Shown here: piece by piece, positions 1 through 12,787 of the stretch
Numbering within the stretch: the stretch's first letter is position 1
Layout of the letters: each line of letters starts with the position of its first letter
Origin: Luidia sarsii
Lineage: Eukaryota; Echinodermata; Asteroidea; Paxillosida; Luidiidae
Length of the DNA stretch: 64,000 bases
Direction of reading: 5' to 3'
NCBI GenBank assembly: GCA_949987565.1
Contig: OX465116.1
Span: forward strand, 2,701,726 to 2,765,725
Program-made: the position numbers and the translations under genes
Notes under the pieces: generated by a model
What the model was told of the DNA's origin: nothing
Database searches by the model: none
Seen by the model: only the letters and a program-made list of their open reading frames with translations

Positions 1-790
1 ATCTTCCTGATTACTTAGGCCCTCAAGCTAGCATACAACTCAGGAATCTTGGCTATTTTACTTGCCGCCTTTTGCACTTTACAAATTATTCTGATGAATT
101 AGACCCTACAACAATTGCCAACCCTCCTCCCATGATAAAAAGACGGTACACCAGTGGTCAACCAGTAGCAATATGATACCATTTCTTGATATGACCTTTA
201 TACGTGTGATGCGAGCCAGTTTCGTACAATAGTGCCTTGTGTTGTTGTAAAACGTTGTGAACTCGAGACCAGAATTTCTGTTGAAATCCAAACGGAACTT
301 ATAAATGTGTACCTCTGTGGTTATTTGTACATATTGTAACCACTCTAAAGAGTAGAACCCTTTATCACAGTGAAATCATTTATGAAGTTTTGTTGTTGTT
401 CTTGTTGCTGTTTTGTGGAGAGAATCTAGTCTATCGGTGGCCGTTGATTTCTGCTTTTTGTCTTGCCCACTTTGTTTTTCTCAAAAAGTGTTCACCTCAT
501 CCTGAAAAATGCTTTTGTTTCTTATTTTGCTTAAAAATCTTGAGAAAGAGAAAGTGCTGATAGTGCTGCAAATCACAGACCGTATCTATGAGTTTGCATG
601 TCATTGTGTTGCAGAGTCTTTCCTTTTTTACTCTTCGAATTGAAACTGTTTTGTAAAATTGCAAAGAAAACTGTTTTTGTACACCCAAAGGCCAATCAAT
701 GGTCCACAGCATCTCACCAGATAACTATTAAACAGTCATGATAAAAAAAGGAAAAAAACAAAGGTTTATTATGTAAGGAGAAATGTATGT
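1..790. other. no recognisable feature
   Basis: AT-rich non-coding sequence; short open frames only. Confidence 0.6.
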
Positions 791-792
791 AT

Positions 793-1245
793 TCAGCCTT
801 TGAAGGCTTGAAGACCAGAGCAGGAGATTGTACCAACGACATGGTCAGGGAGACTATTCCACATTCTAACAGCCATCATGTGGATAAAACTTCTATCAAG
901 AGAGTGTGTCCTTTGACTGGACCAGGACTTGAACCTGCCTGACCTCAAATCAGAGTTTTGATTTGCTTTGTTATCTTTTGGTTTCGTAAAGAACTCTTCA
1001 CGGTTTGAAATACACTGCTTTTCAGGTTCTCTGCAGAGACAAACTGTACTGATAATCTGTGGTAAAGGAAAACGCTTTTCATCTGAGAAAGGAGACAACA
1101 AATAAAGAGAGAAATCATGCAATATTGTTGAATGCATTTGAGGGGCGTGCATTTTTTTTGAGGATGAGGATTCTATCACGACCATCCACAAACTGTGCAA
1201 GTTAAAAGGAAATCCTTTGACATCGATGTTTTCCGATCTTCCCAA
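793..1245 (-). pseudogene. LINE reverse-transcriptase ORF, C-terminal remnant
   Basis: Open frame of 150 codons. Its end (796-906) reads S-F-I-H-M-M-A-V-R-M-W-N-S-L-P-D-H-V-V-G and then L-Q-A-F-K-G. The pattern R-x-W-N-x-L-P-x-x-V followed by L-x-x-F-K is the usual C-terminal tail of non-LTR retrotransposon ORF2 (CR1/Jockey-like). No reverse-transcriptase catalytic motifs are present upstream, so this is a 5'-truncated relic. The N-terminal two thirds may be chance reading frame. Confidence 0.55.
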
Positions 1246-1249
1246 AGTT

Positions 1250-3290
1250 GTGGTTTAACACATAAACTATGGCAATCTTTTGACCTTTACAAATGTTGTA
1301 TAGGGCCTTTAAAGACAGTTTTTATATAAATATAAGGATCTAGTAGTTATTGGGAGCGACTAATAGGCTTCCAATTCGCGTGAGGGTCGAGACACCAATG
1401 AGTACACACCAATGACTGTATCGAGTGTTTTCCTTTGGCATCGAGATGTAGGCTAGCCTGGGCCATTTTCAGGCAAATCAAACGATATAAATGTTTGTGT
1501 ACAAAAACGAAAACAAATGACAATGGGTTAGCCTTGCAGTTCGCCATTTTTTGGGTGGAGAATTTCGAAAGAAAATTTGTGTTCTATGGGCCCTCAGAAG
1601 TCTCCTGAGTCATTTTCAAATGAAATTTGAAATTTCGGGTCAAAAAGTGAAAAAATTACAAGGGGTTAGCCTTGCCATTTGCCAATTTTTGGGTAAACAA
1701 AAACCAAACGGTCACTTTAGTAGGGCCTATATTTTACTTTTATGTTAATTGACATAGTTTATGAGCTTCACAAAGTTATCAAGGAGCAATTAAACGTAGA
1801 GTGCTCACTCTGATCTTCGAACTGAAGTACAACCAGCTCTTTTTAATTTAATTAAAAGTTAATTTGTTGATAAGTTAATTACTTGTTTGTAGGTTCATTA
1901 ATTATATTGGAAATAAGTCAATAACTTGTTTGTTAGTAATTTATTATATTGGAAATAAGTTAATATGTTATATTGTTTATAAGTTAATTCGTGATTTTTG
2001 TTAATAAGTTAATAACTTGCTTGTATTCTGCCTTTTAAAAAGGTTCTGCTAGGATCGAAACGTCAGGCCGTCCAAATATTGACATTCGCCTTTTGGTCAT
2101 TTAAGCCAAATAAGCATTTTGCAAAATGTTTGCATACCGGTATTACTTGTTTGTAAGTTAATTTGTTAATTCGTTAATTCGGATGTTGCTCAAATCTTTA
2201 TCCCATACTGGAAATCATTAAAAAATCATAATGACGAAATGTCAAAGTGTACGAAATGTTATTTTCTGGTGTGTGGAGTTTTCTTTTTGTTTTAAGAATC
2301 CGTAATATTTCAGGCTCTATTTGGAGACAAAGAAATAGCTGTGTCTGACTCAACGTTTCGAACAGCGGGCTATGATATTCATTAACTGATTATTATTTTC
2401 ATAGAAACCTTCCAAGTTAGAATTTAATTGATTAATTTTTGGTGTACGTCAGATGATTATATAAACAGAAATATGCAAACAATAAACAAAATAAGGGGGA
2501 AGTCTTTAAGAAACCCACTAATGAAGTATTTCAAGAATAACTGGGCTGTTGTACTCGGCCTAAACCAATTTCGTCATAAAAAGGGTGCTATTTTAATCAC
2601 TATATTTTTTTGGGGCAATAATAATTAGTTGAAAAAATCATGATGCCACCTATCTCGACACATTCATAACACAAGAGGGCGCCCTTCAATTCGCGAGAGG
2701 GCGCCCCTTCGGGAGAGGGCACATTAATTTATGTCCAATATCTATAGAAAAAGAAAATAATTTTAATTTTCTTTTACATATCAAAAAATGCTTTCTTCAT
2801 TTTTTGGGCGTGTATGATTCTATTTTCCATAATTGAAATATCATTAATACATTATTTCAATTTTGACAAAATCTTTTGAGGGGAAGTTTGTAGCTCGAAA
2901 AGAAGTATTTGTAATAATTATATTCATATAATTATTTGATCTAATTTTTCATAATTCATATAATTATTGTATTCATCCAATAATCACCATTTGTCTTAAA
3001 TATTATAGTTAATTAATCTTAGCTCTCCCCGTAAAATGATAAAAACCAAAGTCCTCGTCCCGTTTCCCAATCGTCTTTTTCTCCTAGGTAGGTTAGGGGC
3101 AAGGATGAATTTTTCATAATGAACTTCAAAAAAGCATCTTTACCTACAATTAAAGTCATTGTCTCGATGGGGGACAGTGCCAGGATTGACAATTAGACAG
3201 ATATTAAGTTATTAACCACTAAACATTGATTTCGACGTAAAACAAAGTAAAACAACTTCATTTCCCTCACCCATGCTAGGAAAAAATAAT
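1250..3290. other. AT-rich non-coding stretch
   Basis: Contains a loose duplication about 140 bp apart (GGGTTAGCCTTGC at 1526 and 1664), TTAATT-rich microrepeats at 1840-2190, and a TTAA-MITE-like end near 1290-1312. No gene seen. Confidence 0.6.
2038..2110 (+). repeat. GTCCTGCTAGGATC family, single copy
   Basis: Core TCTGCTAGGATCGAAACGTC, then a tail ending in TTTGGTCATTTAAGCC and a TTTGCA block. Member of the dispersed family discussed in the findings. Confidence 0.8.
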
Positions 3291-3294
3291 TAAA

Positions 3295-3560
3295 ATGCGG
3301 TAGAGGGCGCTGTTTGGTCGCGCGTTTTTGAATAGAATTGCTGAAAGCGTGTTGCGTAATTGGGCGCTTTCTTTTGTCAAGTGGAACCCCGCGTCATTCC
3401 ACGCCAGCGAGTCATCGGGGTTGGACGCGTTTGTAGCTGGCTGGACAGACATCGCCACGTTTTCGTCTCGGACAAATCCTGAAACCTTCCTACCCCGACC
3501 CAAGGAGGTGCTCAGTGGTCTGGTCAAAGGCGAATGTCTTGGTCAACTTTGAAAATATGA
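3295..3560. other. CpG-richer island with open frames on both strands
   Basis: Locally GC- and CpG-rich relative to its AT-rich surroundings. It has a 74-codon plus frame (3328-3552) and an 83-codon minus frame (3276-3527, with an internal M-S-V-Q-P-A-T-N-A-S). No splice donors of quality, and neither protein is recognised. It could be a first exon or promoter island, or a transposon piece. Confidence 0.3.
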
Positions 3561-3914
3561 AGCATGCAGAGTAGGTGTCCTCTCCGTGTTTTCTTCCCCT
3601 GTTTTTGATATTGTTTGGCTGCCTTTCGTCGTCATTTTCTGTGGTCGGCCATTTTGTTTTCTGGCATTTTCACACCCTAAGCCAAAGGGTTACAAAGCCC
3701 TCCATTATAGATAATACAGTCCCCTAGCTATTAAAAGAGATAATATACAATTCACCCATCTGCTAAAAATACTGGTTGTATTTTATATCGCTAGACATAT
3801 AAAGTGAGTGACAAACATAATATAGCAGGGAATAAAGTGTGGACAAATTGAACAAAAAGCTTCTAAGCTTGAATACATATTTTATTCACAAGGGTTCATA
3901 AAATGACACAGAAC

Positions 3915-4015
3915 ATTTGGCTCAAACGGGACTTGTACCCGAGAACTCTGGCTTAAGTACCATCGCTCTTACCATGTGAACCATGAAGATGGCGGCTTTC
4001 CAAATACATGTTGCC
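3915..4015 (-). mobile_element. SINE-A copy
   Basis: The minus strand reads TTCACATGGTAAGAGCGATG and then GGGTACAAGTCCCG, a diverged tRNA-like head. Confidence 0.65.
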
Positions 4016-4152
4016 CATTATTCATTCAAGTGCTTTGGAAGCCAACAATAAGGAAGTCTAGAAAGTCACATGAACATGAAGTAAAAATAAACCCAAATCT
4101 GTTTCAAACTGCTCACTGACTAAAATGACCTGCAATAAATACATCTCAAAAG

Positions 4153-4260
4153 TTAGAGGGGCCGGACGTTTTGATCCTAGCAGGACCTTTCAGAAACCTT
4201 TGCTTTGAAACATTACCTTTGAGAAAGGTCCTGCTAGGATCGATACGTCAGGCCCTCTAA
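4153..4260. repeat. GTCCTGCTAGGATC family, inverted pair
   Basis: AGGGGCCGGACGTTTTGATC on the left and GATACGTCAGGCCCTCTAAC on the right, with cores facing each other. Confidence 0.85.
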
Positions 4261-5188
4261 CAATTTGAAGTTACAAGAACGAGGTCTATTGAACAAAGGA
4301 GGCTGTACATGACAATGACAGAGAATGCACATGACAGAGAATGAAATGAGAATCACAATAAATTAAAACAAATATCCTTGATTAAATTTCTCCAGGAAAC
4401 ATGAGAGGAATCTGGAGCGGAAAGCTGAGACGACTCGTGATGTCTACCTGAAGACGAGGATACTGCAGTCTACCCTGGCCACAGACTTCAAGGCTACACA
4501 AGGCTTTCAAGGCTCATTCATTTGAAACGTCTTAAATTCAGTCCAGGCTCGTGCCCAAATCTGAATGATTTACAAAACTCTAGAGATATAACGTACTTCA
4601 GAAGCCAAGATTTATGATGAAGAGACTGATAACTAGTAGCGGCAGTAGTTACTACTGATGAAACTACGAATAATCATCAAGATATTGAAACAGACCATAA
4701 TTATTTGCAACGTTCAATAAGGACAATGCTGAAAAGAGCACCATTTCAATTCAAAAACTTCTCTGGACAATTTACGAATCAAGTGCTGGCCTTCAATTCC
4801 AAGAAACCATGGCGATAGATCCAAGTGGACGATTCCCAAATACTCCATAGCATTTATCGGTCTAAAACGTTCCTTTTGGACTGGCTTTAGTAATGCCAGC
4901 TTTTTCTCACAAGTCTCTTAACGTGTTTACTGATTGTAAAGGAGAATAATTAAAGTTGAGTGCCTTGTGCACTCATTAGTCATGTGTTCTAGAATAGCCC
5001 CAAAAAAGAACCAGTATCTGTCATCAACGCTAGCTACTGAAATTGCTGCTGCGCTGCCAAAATTGCATTTTATTTTTTTATTTCTGCAAAATGTAGAATT
5101 TGTAAACTAATTTGATCCTATCAACATTTTGGTCATTCAAGCAAATGGTTTTTCTCTATCTCTATATTTGGTTTTGGTCTTTGAATTG

Positions 5189-5224
5189 AAAAAGTCCTGC
5201 TAGGATTGAAATGTCAGGCCCTCT
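5189..5224 (+). repeat. GTCCTGCTAGGATC family, single copy
   Basis: AAGTCCTGCTAGGATTGAAA followed by TGTCAGGCCCTC. Confidence 0.8.
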
Positions 5225-6715
5225 TAAATTTTTGATATTTGTGAATTTCCTTTTTTTTTTTCATCAAAAGCAAAGTGCGCGACCATGTAACAAAAATGGA
5301 AACTCTAAAAACAATGAGATTTATGATCCAAATTTTTCAATGCGATACAGATACTGGTCTCTTTTTAGGGAGAACTAACTTTCAATACATTTTGTACGGT
5401 TGCAATTATGCCAGTTTAAATTCCAGATGCTCAAAAAAATTTGCCAATTATTTGTGATTGCTTAGGACAAAAGTGCGCTCTTTTTGCTTTCAAACTTTAA
5501 TGGTGTTTACCGCAAACAAGCCAAACACAACTTGTAATATTGTTATCTTGTCTGATTGAAAAATTATTTTGGACACTTGTCAGATTATCCAACATTTGCA
5601 GTTTGGAAGAGTTTGAACTCAAAATTTTTTTTCTTTGGCAGAAAACAAACTGCGCGCAAAAGAGAGCTTAAAATCTAGAATGTTGGATACAAAATGTCTG
5701 TTACTAGCAAATGATTACACTGCTGAAAATTGCCTAAAATTGAGAATCGAGGTATTAAGCTGGCATAATTGAGACCATACCATAAAATGGTTGACATTGG
5801 GTACGCGTAACCTGCCCCTTTAAATTGAGCTGGACACTAAAAAACCTTTCCAATTCTGCGTAAGCGCTCACTTTTAATTTACTCTTTGAATTTTGAAAGA
5901 TATCAGAACTGTTTGTGAAATTGGTCATTTTCTTACACAATCCGAGACAATGTTTGGCTTTGATTCAAATGCGCTGCCCAAAATTTGCGCCAAGTTCAAT
6001 TTCTTTTGCAAACAAAATTTGACTTTGCATATTTAGAACCAAAATGTGTTGCAATGTTCACATTTTTGGTCAAAAAACCCCATGTTTCTAACTTTAAAAA
6101 TCACCAAAACCTTGCGCGCTGTTTTTCTTCGCTAATTCTGGTCCAACTCATTTAACGTGGCAGGTTACAAGTGGTTTTCAAGGATATTATTTCATACTTT
6201 GTGCTGTGACCTTTCCAACAAGACTGTCTAATGCGATCTGTTTGGCTGCGTTCCTTCACTCTGCGCTTTGCGTTGTCTTGCTCTCAATTGTATCTCATCT
6301 TGCGCTTCCCTGCAGCAAATAGAAAAATCCAAAACCCCAAAAATTAGCAGAAAAACATCAAAGTCCCATTTCACTTGTTCAAAATCCGCATAGATGCAAG
6401 TACAAAATATTGGGTCAAAACACCCGGCCAACTAAATGTGCACTGTTTTTCGAGTAGAAAATTTGACTAATTATGCGCCGCATTCACAAACTAAGACTGC
6501 ACTGCGAAAAAAGGTCACACACAGAGTTTGAAATTGTGTCTTTGCAAAGGGGCTACATTGCAAGTTGGAATGTCCCCAATGACCACAACTCGAGGTTGTT
6601 AACATTTGACCTTTGAGCTGCATCAATATGGTGTGCACAAAGGTCATATGCTAATTACCAAGGTTTGTGTTCTGGGAACATTCCAATAAGCTCCTTGGGA
6701 AGGCAGTCTTTAGAT

Positions 6716-6784
6716 AGAGGGCGCTGTTCACCCACAGTGAACAGCGCCCTCTTGATATTGACTGTTTCCTAGAGGGCGCTGTTT
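6716..6784. repeat. AGAGGGCGCTGTTCAC hairpin
   Basis: AGAGGGCGCTGTTCACCCAC is followed by its inverse and then a third direct AGAGGGCGCTGTTTG. Similar GAGGGCGCC hairpins occur at 2675-2725, 19150 and 30279. Confidence 0.85.
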
Positions 6785-8149
6785 GCAATGTAGCCCCTTC
6801 AAAACCATATAAGCGTACCCTTTGTCAATCATTGTTTAAATAGTAAGGGGGGGGGGGAGATTTCAAGTTGTGAGAAATAAAAACGCTACAGGAGATCACT
6901 CTTGTCTATGAATTTTTTTTTTATTTAAAAATATTTATTTACAAAATGCGAGTGCCGGCTAGTGCGCCCTCTACCGCCTGGAATGCTAAGTGACCGAATG
7001 ACCCAGGTGCATTGGCCAGTTTCACCCCAAGTCCAGCAGCACCAGACTAATATGCCACTGGTTCCCCACCCCACTGGTCTTCTGCAACACATGTTTCAAC
7101 AAGCTCATGCAATGCCACTGGCATTGTTAAGTGTGTACTGGGCCTGAACAAAGGTCAGAAGGGATTCATTGTTGTACAGTTAAATGTTCATACATCCGTA
7201 TGGGGGGGGCGGGACGTCACTCCCTGTTCGGGCAACCAGGCTGCCAATTTGAATTTGGAAAAAAAGTTTTGGGAGGTGAACTTTGGGTAAAAAAGAAAAA
7301 AGAAAAAAAGAAAGCGCCGATTTAGGAGGACTCTTCCACAACATCACCGATTGAGTCCTTGACCCTCAAAATGAAGACGACTTCAGTCCAGATGGCGATG
7401 TGCTGATTGGAGAAACAATATTCCAACATGGCTGCCCACAGCAGTTTTTGGCTGCAAGCGTTTTGCTTTCTTGAAGAAAGTAAGACTGCCAAAACAGTAG
7501 TAAAGATTTTCATAATTTTCAGTTTCACTTGCTGCAAATGATGCAGCGTGTATGACAAAAAAACACAAAGATGTATTTGTTTTGCTTTTTGCATTTAAAA
7601 AAAAAGTAAATTTTCTTCCGATTTTTGTGAACTAGAGGTACCGTAGATGACATTGGGGTCATGGGGGACGATCTATCCTGAATTGCTAACTTAAGTAATC
7701 CTAACTGATAATTTTATGCTAATTAACTCTAAGGACAATACACTTCCTTTAACCTGACCTCCTAATTTTTCCCTGGCCGACTCTAAATACATACAATTAA
7801 ATGACCTTTGACTGTCAGACCTAAACCAACTTGAAAATTTCTTTGATTGTTTTCCATGTTTCGCTTTTAAAAGACAACCTGTAAGGCTGCAGAATAAGAC
7901 CATCCATGGTGATAACAATTATTGCAAGTGCCAACAATTATTATTTCTAAGAAAAAGTGAATCAATGGTTTAATGCCATGGTATGTGAGAACTTTTTGCT
8001 TTTTTCAAACAATTTTCTGAGATATTTTTCTTCTTTATCTGAGATAAAAGATTTAGCAGCTGACATTCAGTGACCTTGCCACTGGTCTATTTTGATAAAA
8101 TCACCAAAAGTTTTGGCTACGTAATTTGGGAATGATTTCATTTCCCTTG

Positions 8150-8345
8150 AATTCCAATGAGTGTTTTCCCTATACTGCACTGCATCCTCAGTGCTTTGCC
8201 TAATTGCCTGCAGAAAGAAATACAGGCAGCTCAGGTAGGATTTGAAGCCTTGACTCCTGCAATTTAGTGCAGATGTCTTAACCACTTGCCCATCGAGCTA
8301 GTCGAGGTCTAGTGGTGGATTCAAATCTGTATAGTGGCTGGTACC
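8150..8345 (-). mobile_element. SINE-B copy (tRNA-Ser-like)
   Basis: Minus-strand tRNA-like head with CAAGTGGTTAAGACATCTGC, then a tail ending in CTGTATTTCTTTCTGCAGGC. Diverged copy of the family arrayed at 11-12.4 kb. Confidence 0.75.
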
Positions 8346-9001
8346 TGATTGCATCATAATGTCATATTTTGCGATGAGGAGAATATAATTCAATGAGGTT
8401 TTGCCCTCGTAGGGGCCTCATATGAAAACTGTATGTATGAAGCCTTTGACTTTTTTTCAGAAGTGCCTTTGCTAGTAGACTTAATCCTATCTCTAACCTG
8501 AACAGATACTCCTAAATTTTAAAATCTAGTTCCTGATTGTGTGCCTACTTTGAGCAGAAAGGATAAAATTAAGGAAATAATTTCTGTCCCTATGTGGATT
8601 ACGTTCTTTCCTATGCATCTGACAGAATCTAACAGACCACAGCCTTTGACATTTTCCAAAAGAGGAGACGTGTGATTTGTTCACTACTAATAGTCTCCAG
8701 CTGACCTTAAACTTTGACAGACATCCTAGCACTAAGATTCCTAATAGGGCACCTAATATTAGTATAAAGGACTTACAGGGATATGGGGTGTCAGAGAGTT
8801 AATATTAATTCCCAAGGAAAAGACTAAAAAAGGTCAATAATTTTATCATTGCCTTACAAGCTGCTCCAAAAAAATATCATCAAGGTTTGTAGGATCCTAC
8901 GAGTAATTATGATTCTTAAGTTATCAATCTGCTCTAGAGTTTTATTTTATTTTCAAATTTCAGGATTTTTGGATTTTGTGTACTAATTGCCGGCTAATTC
9001 T

Positions 9002-9236
9002 AAAAAGGAAACAAACTCCTTTTGATTTCAATGGAAAGGAAACAAACTCCTTTTGATTTCAAAGGAAAAGGAAACTAACTCCTTTTGATTTCAAAGGAAA
9101 GGAAACTAACTCCTTTTGATTTCAAAGGAAAAGGAAACAAACTCCTTTTGATTTTAAAGGAAAAGGAAACTAACTCCTTTTGATTTCAAAGGAAAGGAAA
9201 CTAACTCCTTTTGATTTCAAAGGAAAAGGAAACTCA
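9002..9236. repeat. 32-bp minisatellite
   Basis: About seven copies of GGAAACAAACTCCTTTTGAT plus TTCAAAGGAAA, differing at C/T in AACAAAC or AACTAAC. No spacers, so not CRISPR-like. Lies inside the 6942-10346 inverted-repeat segment. Confidence 0.95.
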
Positions 9237-10346
9237 CTAGGAAATTTCTTTTGTCTGAAAATTTGTTTCTTTTATAAATATAGTTATTTGCTTTTTTTTT
9301 GCAGGATTAAAATTGTCCATCATTAAAGATTTTCAGAAATAATGATTTCTTAATTTTTTTTAGGTTTTCCAAAATTATATTTGAATGAAGAAATTTGCAG
9401 CAAACAATTGAATTAGGATTTGAATTTCAGAATTAATATCAGAAACTATTGATGATATCTGCATTATCTATATTAAAGCGATATTTGAATTTCAGATTAT
9501 TCTTTAGCCTTTGTTTGAAAAAAGCCTTGGTTTTTCTAAGTTTTAAATAGTTCGTACTGATTATTTGGATTAAAAAAAAAAGTAATAGATTTCTATTTAC
9601 AAAGGATCATTTATAAGATCATGGTTTTTATTTTGAAGTAAATTCTAAATTTCTAATATATCTTAGTGGTAGAGCAGCTTGTTTGGCAATTGAAAAAATG
9701 GTTTAGTTTTTTTTCTAGGTATATATAAGGGACCCTCTCCCATTCCTACATAACCCCAATGTCATCTTTGATACCTCCTGCTTTTGAACTTGCTTTCAAA
9801 TACACAAGTGTGTGCAAAAAACAACAACAGAATGCCAAAAAATGATTTCTGTGAAACCATGTCAAAATGTCATTTCTCCAATCCTCACACCACCAACTGG
9901 ACAGAGGTCACCATCATCCATCAGGTCAAGAGCCCCCTCGGATCAGAAGCAGACGTCCTGTGAGAAAAAATGGGGTGGTCATGGTGACCGGCCTGAAAAG
10001 CAACCTGTTCACACAGGAACAAAGAGTCACGGGTACCAACTTAGGATAACAAAAGGATCAAAAAAGTGAAAAAAGGGTCCTCAGTCCGACCCACCAGCCA
10101 TACAGGCAGATCAACATCTAAGAGTACAACAATGATGTCCCTTCCTTCCTATAGAGTTTTAGAGGGGGATTTTGGTATGAGCTTGTCAAATCATGTGAGG
10201 CAGAACACCAGTAGAGCAGGGAACCAGCGGCATAAAAGCCAGGCTCCGCCGGGCAAGGGGCGAAACTGACCAATGCACCCGGGCCATTAGGTCACTCAGC
10301 ATTCCAGGCGGTAGAGGGCGCACTAGCCGGCACTCGCATTTTGCAC

Positions 10347-11039
10347 TTTCGTGCGGTATAGTCACAGGTAGTTTGCATTTTTCAGCAAAACGGGTTATTA
10401 TACATGTATAATGCAAACTTGAACTGCTCCAACATTACAGATTTTGTTTTTAAAAAAAGAATAAATTTTCCAAAATGTAAAAAGAAAAAAAATTCTAGAT
10501 TTTAAAAAAGGTGTTGTTTTTCAAATTGTGCTCAAGATAGCTTTAGGCTATGTATTTTCATCAAAATTTGTCATTTTCAGAAAAAAAAAGAAAAAAAAGA
10601 AAAGGATAATTTGAAAAGATGATTCACCAGTAGAATGTTCAAATTTGTTGTTGTTGGAGCAGTTCGGATAAATACATTTGAAAATTTTCACAATTAAAAT
10701 ATAACCCCTACGCATTGGCTGATGATGGCATGAATTTTGGGTTAAATCCAAAAAAGTATATGTGAATAGGATATCTCTGATAAATTTGGCTGCATATAAA
10801 TTCATGAGAAAAGGAAAGTGATTCTCTGACTTTTTGTGAGAGAACTTTGGTTCTTTTAAAAAAAAAGCATTTTGGGCACAAAACTTTTAAAAGGAATTAA
10901 AAAAAAAAGATGTCCGCATTTTAGTCCTTTTAGGAACGTTTTTCATTTTCTAGGTGTTGTAGTACTTTCATCTCACAAATGCTGTGTAGGGGTTACTTAA
11001 ACAATTTAAACAGCAAATAATTGGAATGCATTTTAGATT
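10347..11039. other. no recognisable feature
   Basis: A-rich, low-complexity non-coding sequence between the inverted-repeat segment and the SINE array. Confidence 0.6.
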
Positions 11040-12415
11040 TAAAAACATGATTTTGCATCGAGGAGAATGTACACATGCTTCAAGAAGGGTTTGCCCTACT
11101 CGAAGTGTAATTAATGTAAACACTGTATGCTCAGTGCTTTGCCCGATTGCCTGCTGAAAAAAAAAACAGGCAGCTTGGGCGGGATTCGAACCCATGACTC
11201 CTGCTTTCTATGGCAGTCGTCTTAACCACTTGACCACCGAGCTGGTCGAGGTCGTGTGGTGGATTTGAATCTGTATAGCAACGGATAATGCATTGCAGCA
11301 TAGATATAATATGTTTGAATCAAGGAGAATGTAATTCAATGGGGGCTTTTTGGCCCGACTGTCTGCTGAAAAATACAGGCAGCTCGTCCAGGATTCGAAC
11401 CAGCAACTCCTGCTTTCTATTGCAGACGTCTTGACCACTTGACCATCGAGCTGGTTGAGGTCGTGTGGTGGATTTGAATCTACACAGCCTCGGATAATGC
11501 ATTGCATCACAGACATAATATGATGCTTGCATCAAGGAGAACGTAATTCAATGAGGGCTTTTTGGCCCGACTGTCTGCTGAAAAATACAGGCAGCTCGTC
11601 CAGGATTCGAAGCAGCAACTCCTGCTTTCTATAGCAAACGTCTTGACCACTTGACCATCGAGCTGGTTGAGGTCGTGTGGGTGGATTTGAATCTACACAG
11701 CCTCGGATAATGCAATGCATCACAGACATAATATGATGCTTGCATCAAGGAGAATGTAATTCAATGAGGGTTTGCCCTACTTGATGAAATTAGCAGTGTG
11801 CTAAGTTTGTTTGGCCTGATTGCCTGCTGGTGAATACAGGCAGCTCGGGCAGGATTTGAACCAGCAACTCCTGTTTTCGATTGCAGGAGTCTTGAATATG
11901 CAGTGGCAGGTACTGCATTGCATCATAGATATAAATAATATGATGACTGCATCAAGGAGAATGTAATTCAATGAGGGTTTGCCCTATTTGAGGTAATAGG
12001 GCTTTGCCCGATTGCCTGCTGATAAAATGCAAGCAGCTTGATTTGAATTTGAGACCCTGACTTCCACTTTCGAGTTCAGATGTCTTAAAAAACTGGACTA
12101 TCGAGCTGGTCGAGGTCGTGTTGTGGATTCAAATCTGTATATAGTACGTGGCAGATACCACGTTGCATCACAGATAGAAAATTGCATTGAGGAGAATGTC
12201 CTCCAGCAAGTGTTTGATGTGTAATTAAACACTTTGCTCAGTTCGGTGCTTTGCCCGATTGCCTGCTCAAAAAACTACAGGCAGCTTGGGCAGGATTCGA
12301 ACCTGTGACCACCTGCTTTCTAGTGCAGATGTCTTTCCACTAGACCTGGTCACCTTGGTGATCCAGTGGACCACCGAGCTGGTCAAGGTCAAGTGGTGAA
12401 TTTAAATGTCATTGA
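11040..12415 (-). mobile_element. tandem array of six SINE-B copies
   Basis: Six copies lie in the same orientation (about 11040, 11300, 11510, 11720, 11930 and 12150 onward), each 200-260 bp. On the minus strand each has GGTCAAGTGGTTAAGACG (A-box), a loop CTAGAAA like tRNA-Ser(AGA), and GGTTCGAATCC (B-box). Then come AAGCTGCCTG, a CAGCAGGCAATCGGGC block and AACCCTCATTGAATTACATT. Copies 2 and 3 are nearly identical, so recent local duplication is likely. The tRNA folds are imperfect, so none is a functional tRNA gene. Confidence 0.85.
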
Positions 12416-12787
12416 AAGTGGAATACATAAATTTCAAATGGCAGGGGAAAAAGATTTGATACAGTGGATTTGTTAACCCCCCCAATAAAAAAATGAAGTA
12501 TTGAAGTACTAAAATTCAGCATTTGAAAAAATAATTTAAGATAATTCCCCCACCCAAAAAAAAATGAAGATAGAATAATGATATAAAATATAGAAAGCTG
12601 AAGCTTCACTTATCTGAAAATTCAGTGTACAAAAAGTGTTAGAATTGTTTTAGTTTTAGGTTTTTGGTTTTCCACAGGTTTTCATGACTGCTCCCCTGCC
12701 ACTTGAAATGAAAGATTCCTTACACACAAATAAATCTAGTCAAACAAACAAAGGGAAAACTGTTTGGAAACTTGCGAACAAATTGAA

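Larger units (their letters stand above)
3561..6715. other. non-coding stretch with repeat fragments
   Basis: Apart from the SINE-A copy and the GTCCTGCTAGGATC copies listed separately, I see AT-rich sequence with no exon signals. Confidence 0.6.
6942..10346. mobile_element. 3.4-kb segment with 170-bp inverted ends
   Basis: 6942-7112 and 10178-10346 are inverted copies at roughly 83 per cent identity, starting CAAAATGCGAGTGCCGGCTA and sharing GCGCCCTCTACCGCCTGGAA. A second, inner inverted block carries GATGACATTGGGGT (7645 and 9760). The interior holds a SINE-B copy and a 32-bp minisatellite but no transposase. No target duplication recognised. It is either a non-autonomous TIR element or two head-to-head insertions. 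Confidence 0.6.

Noticed and set aside
9002..9236. CRISPR-like 32-bp direct repeats
   Set aside because: Units are contiguous with no unique spacers, and the genome is animal. The same applies to the 40-bp array at 25.3-25.65 kb.
11180..11250. tRNA-Ser(AGA)-like gene
   Set aside because: Imperfect folding and membership of a tandem SINE array; no copy keeps a full cloverleaf.
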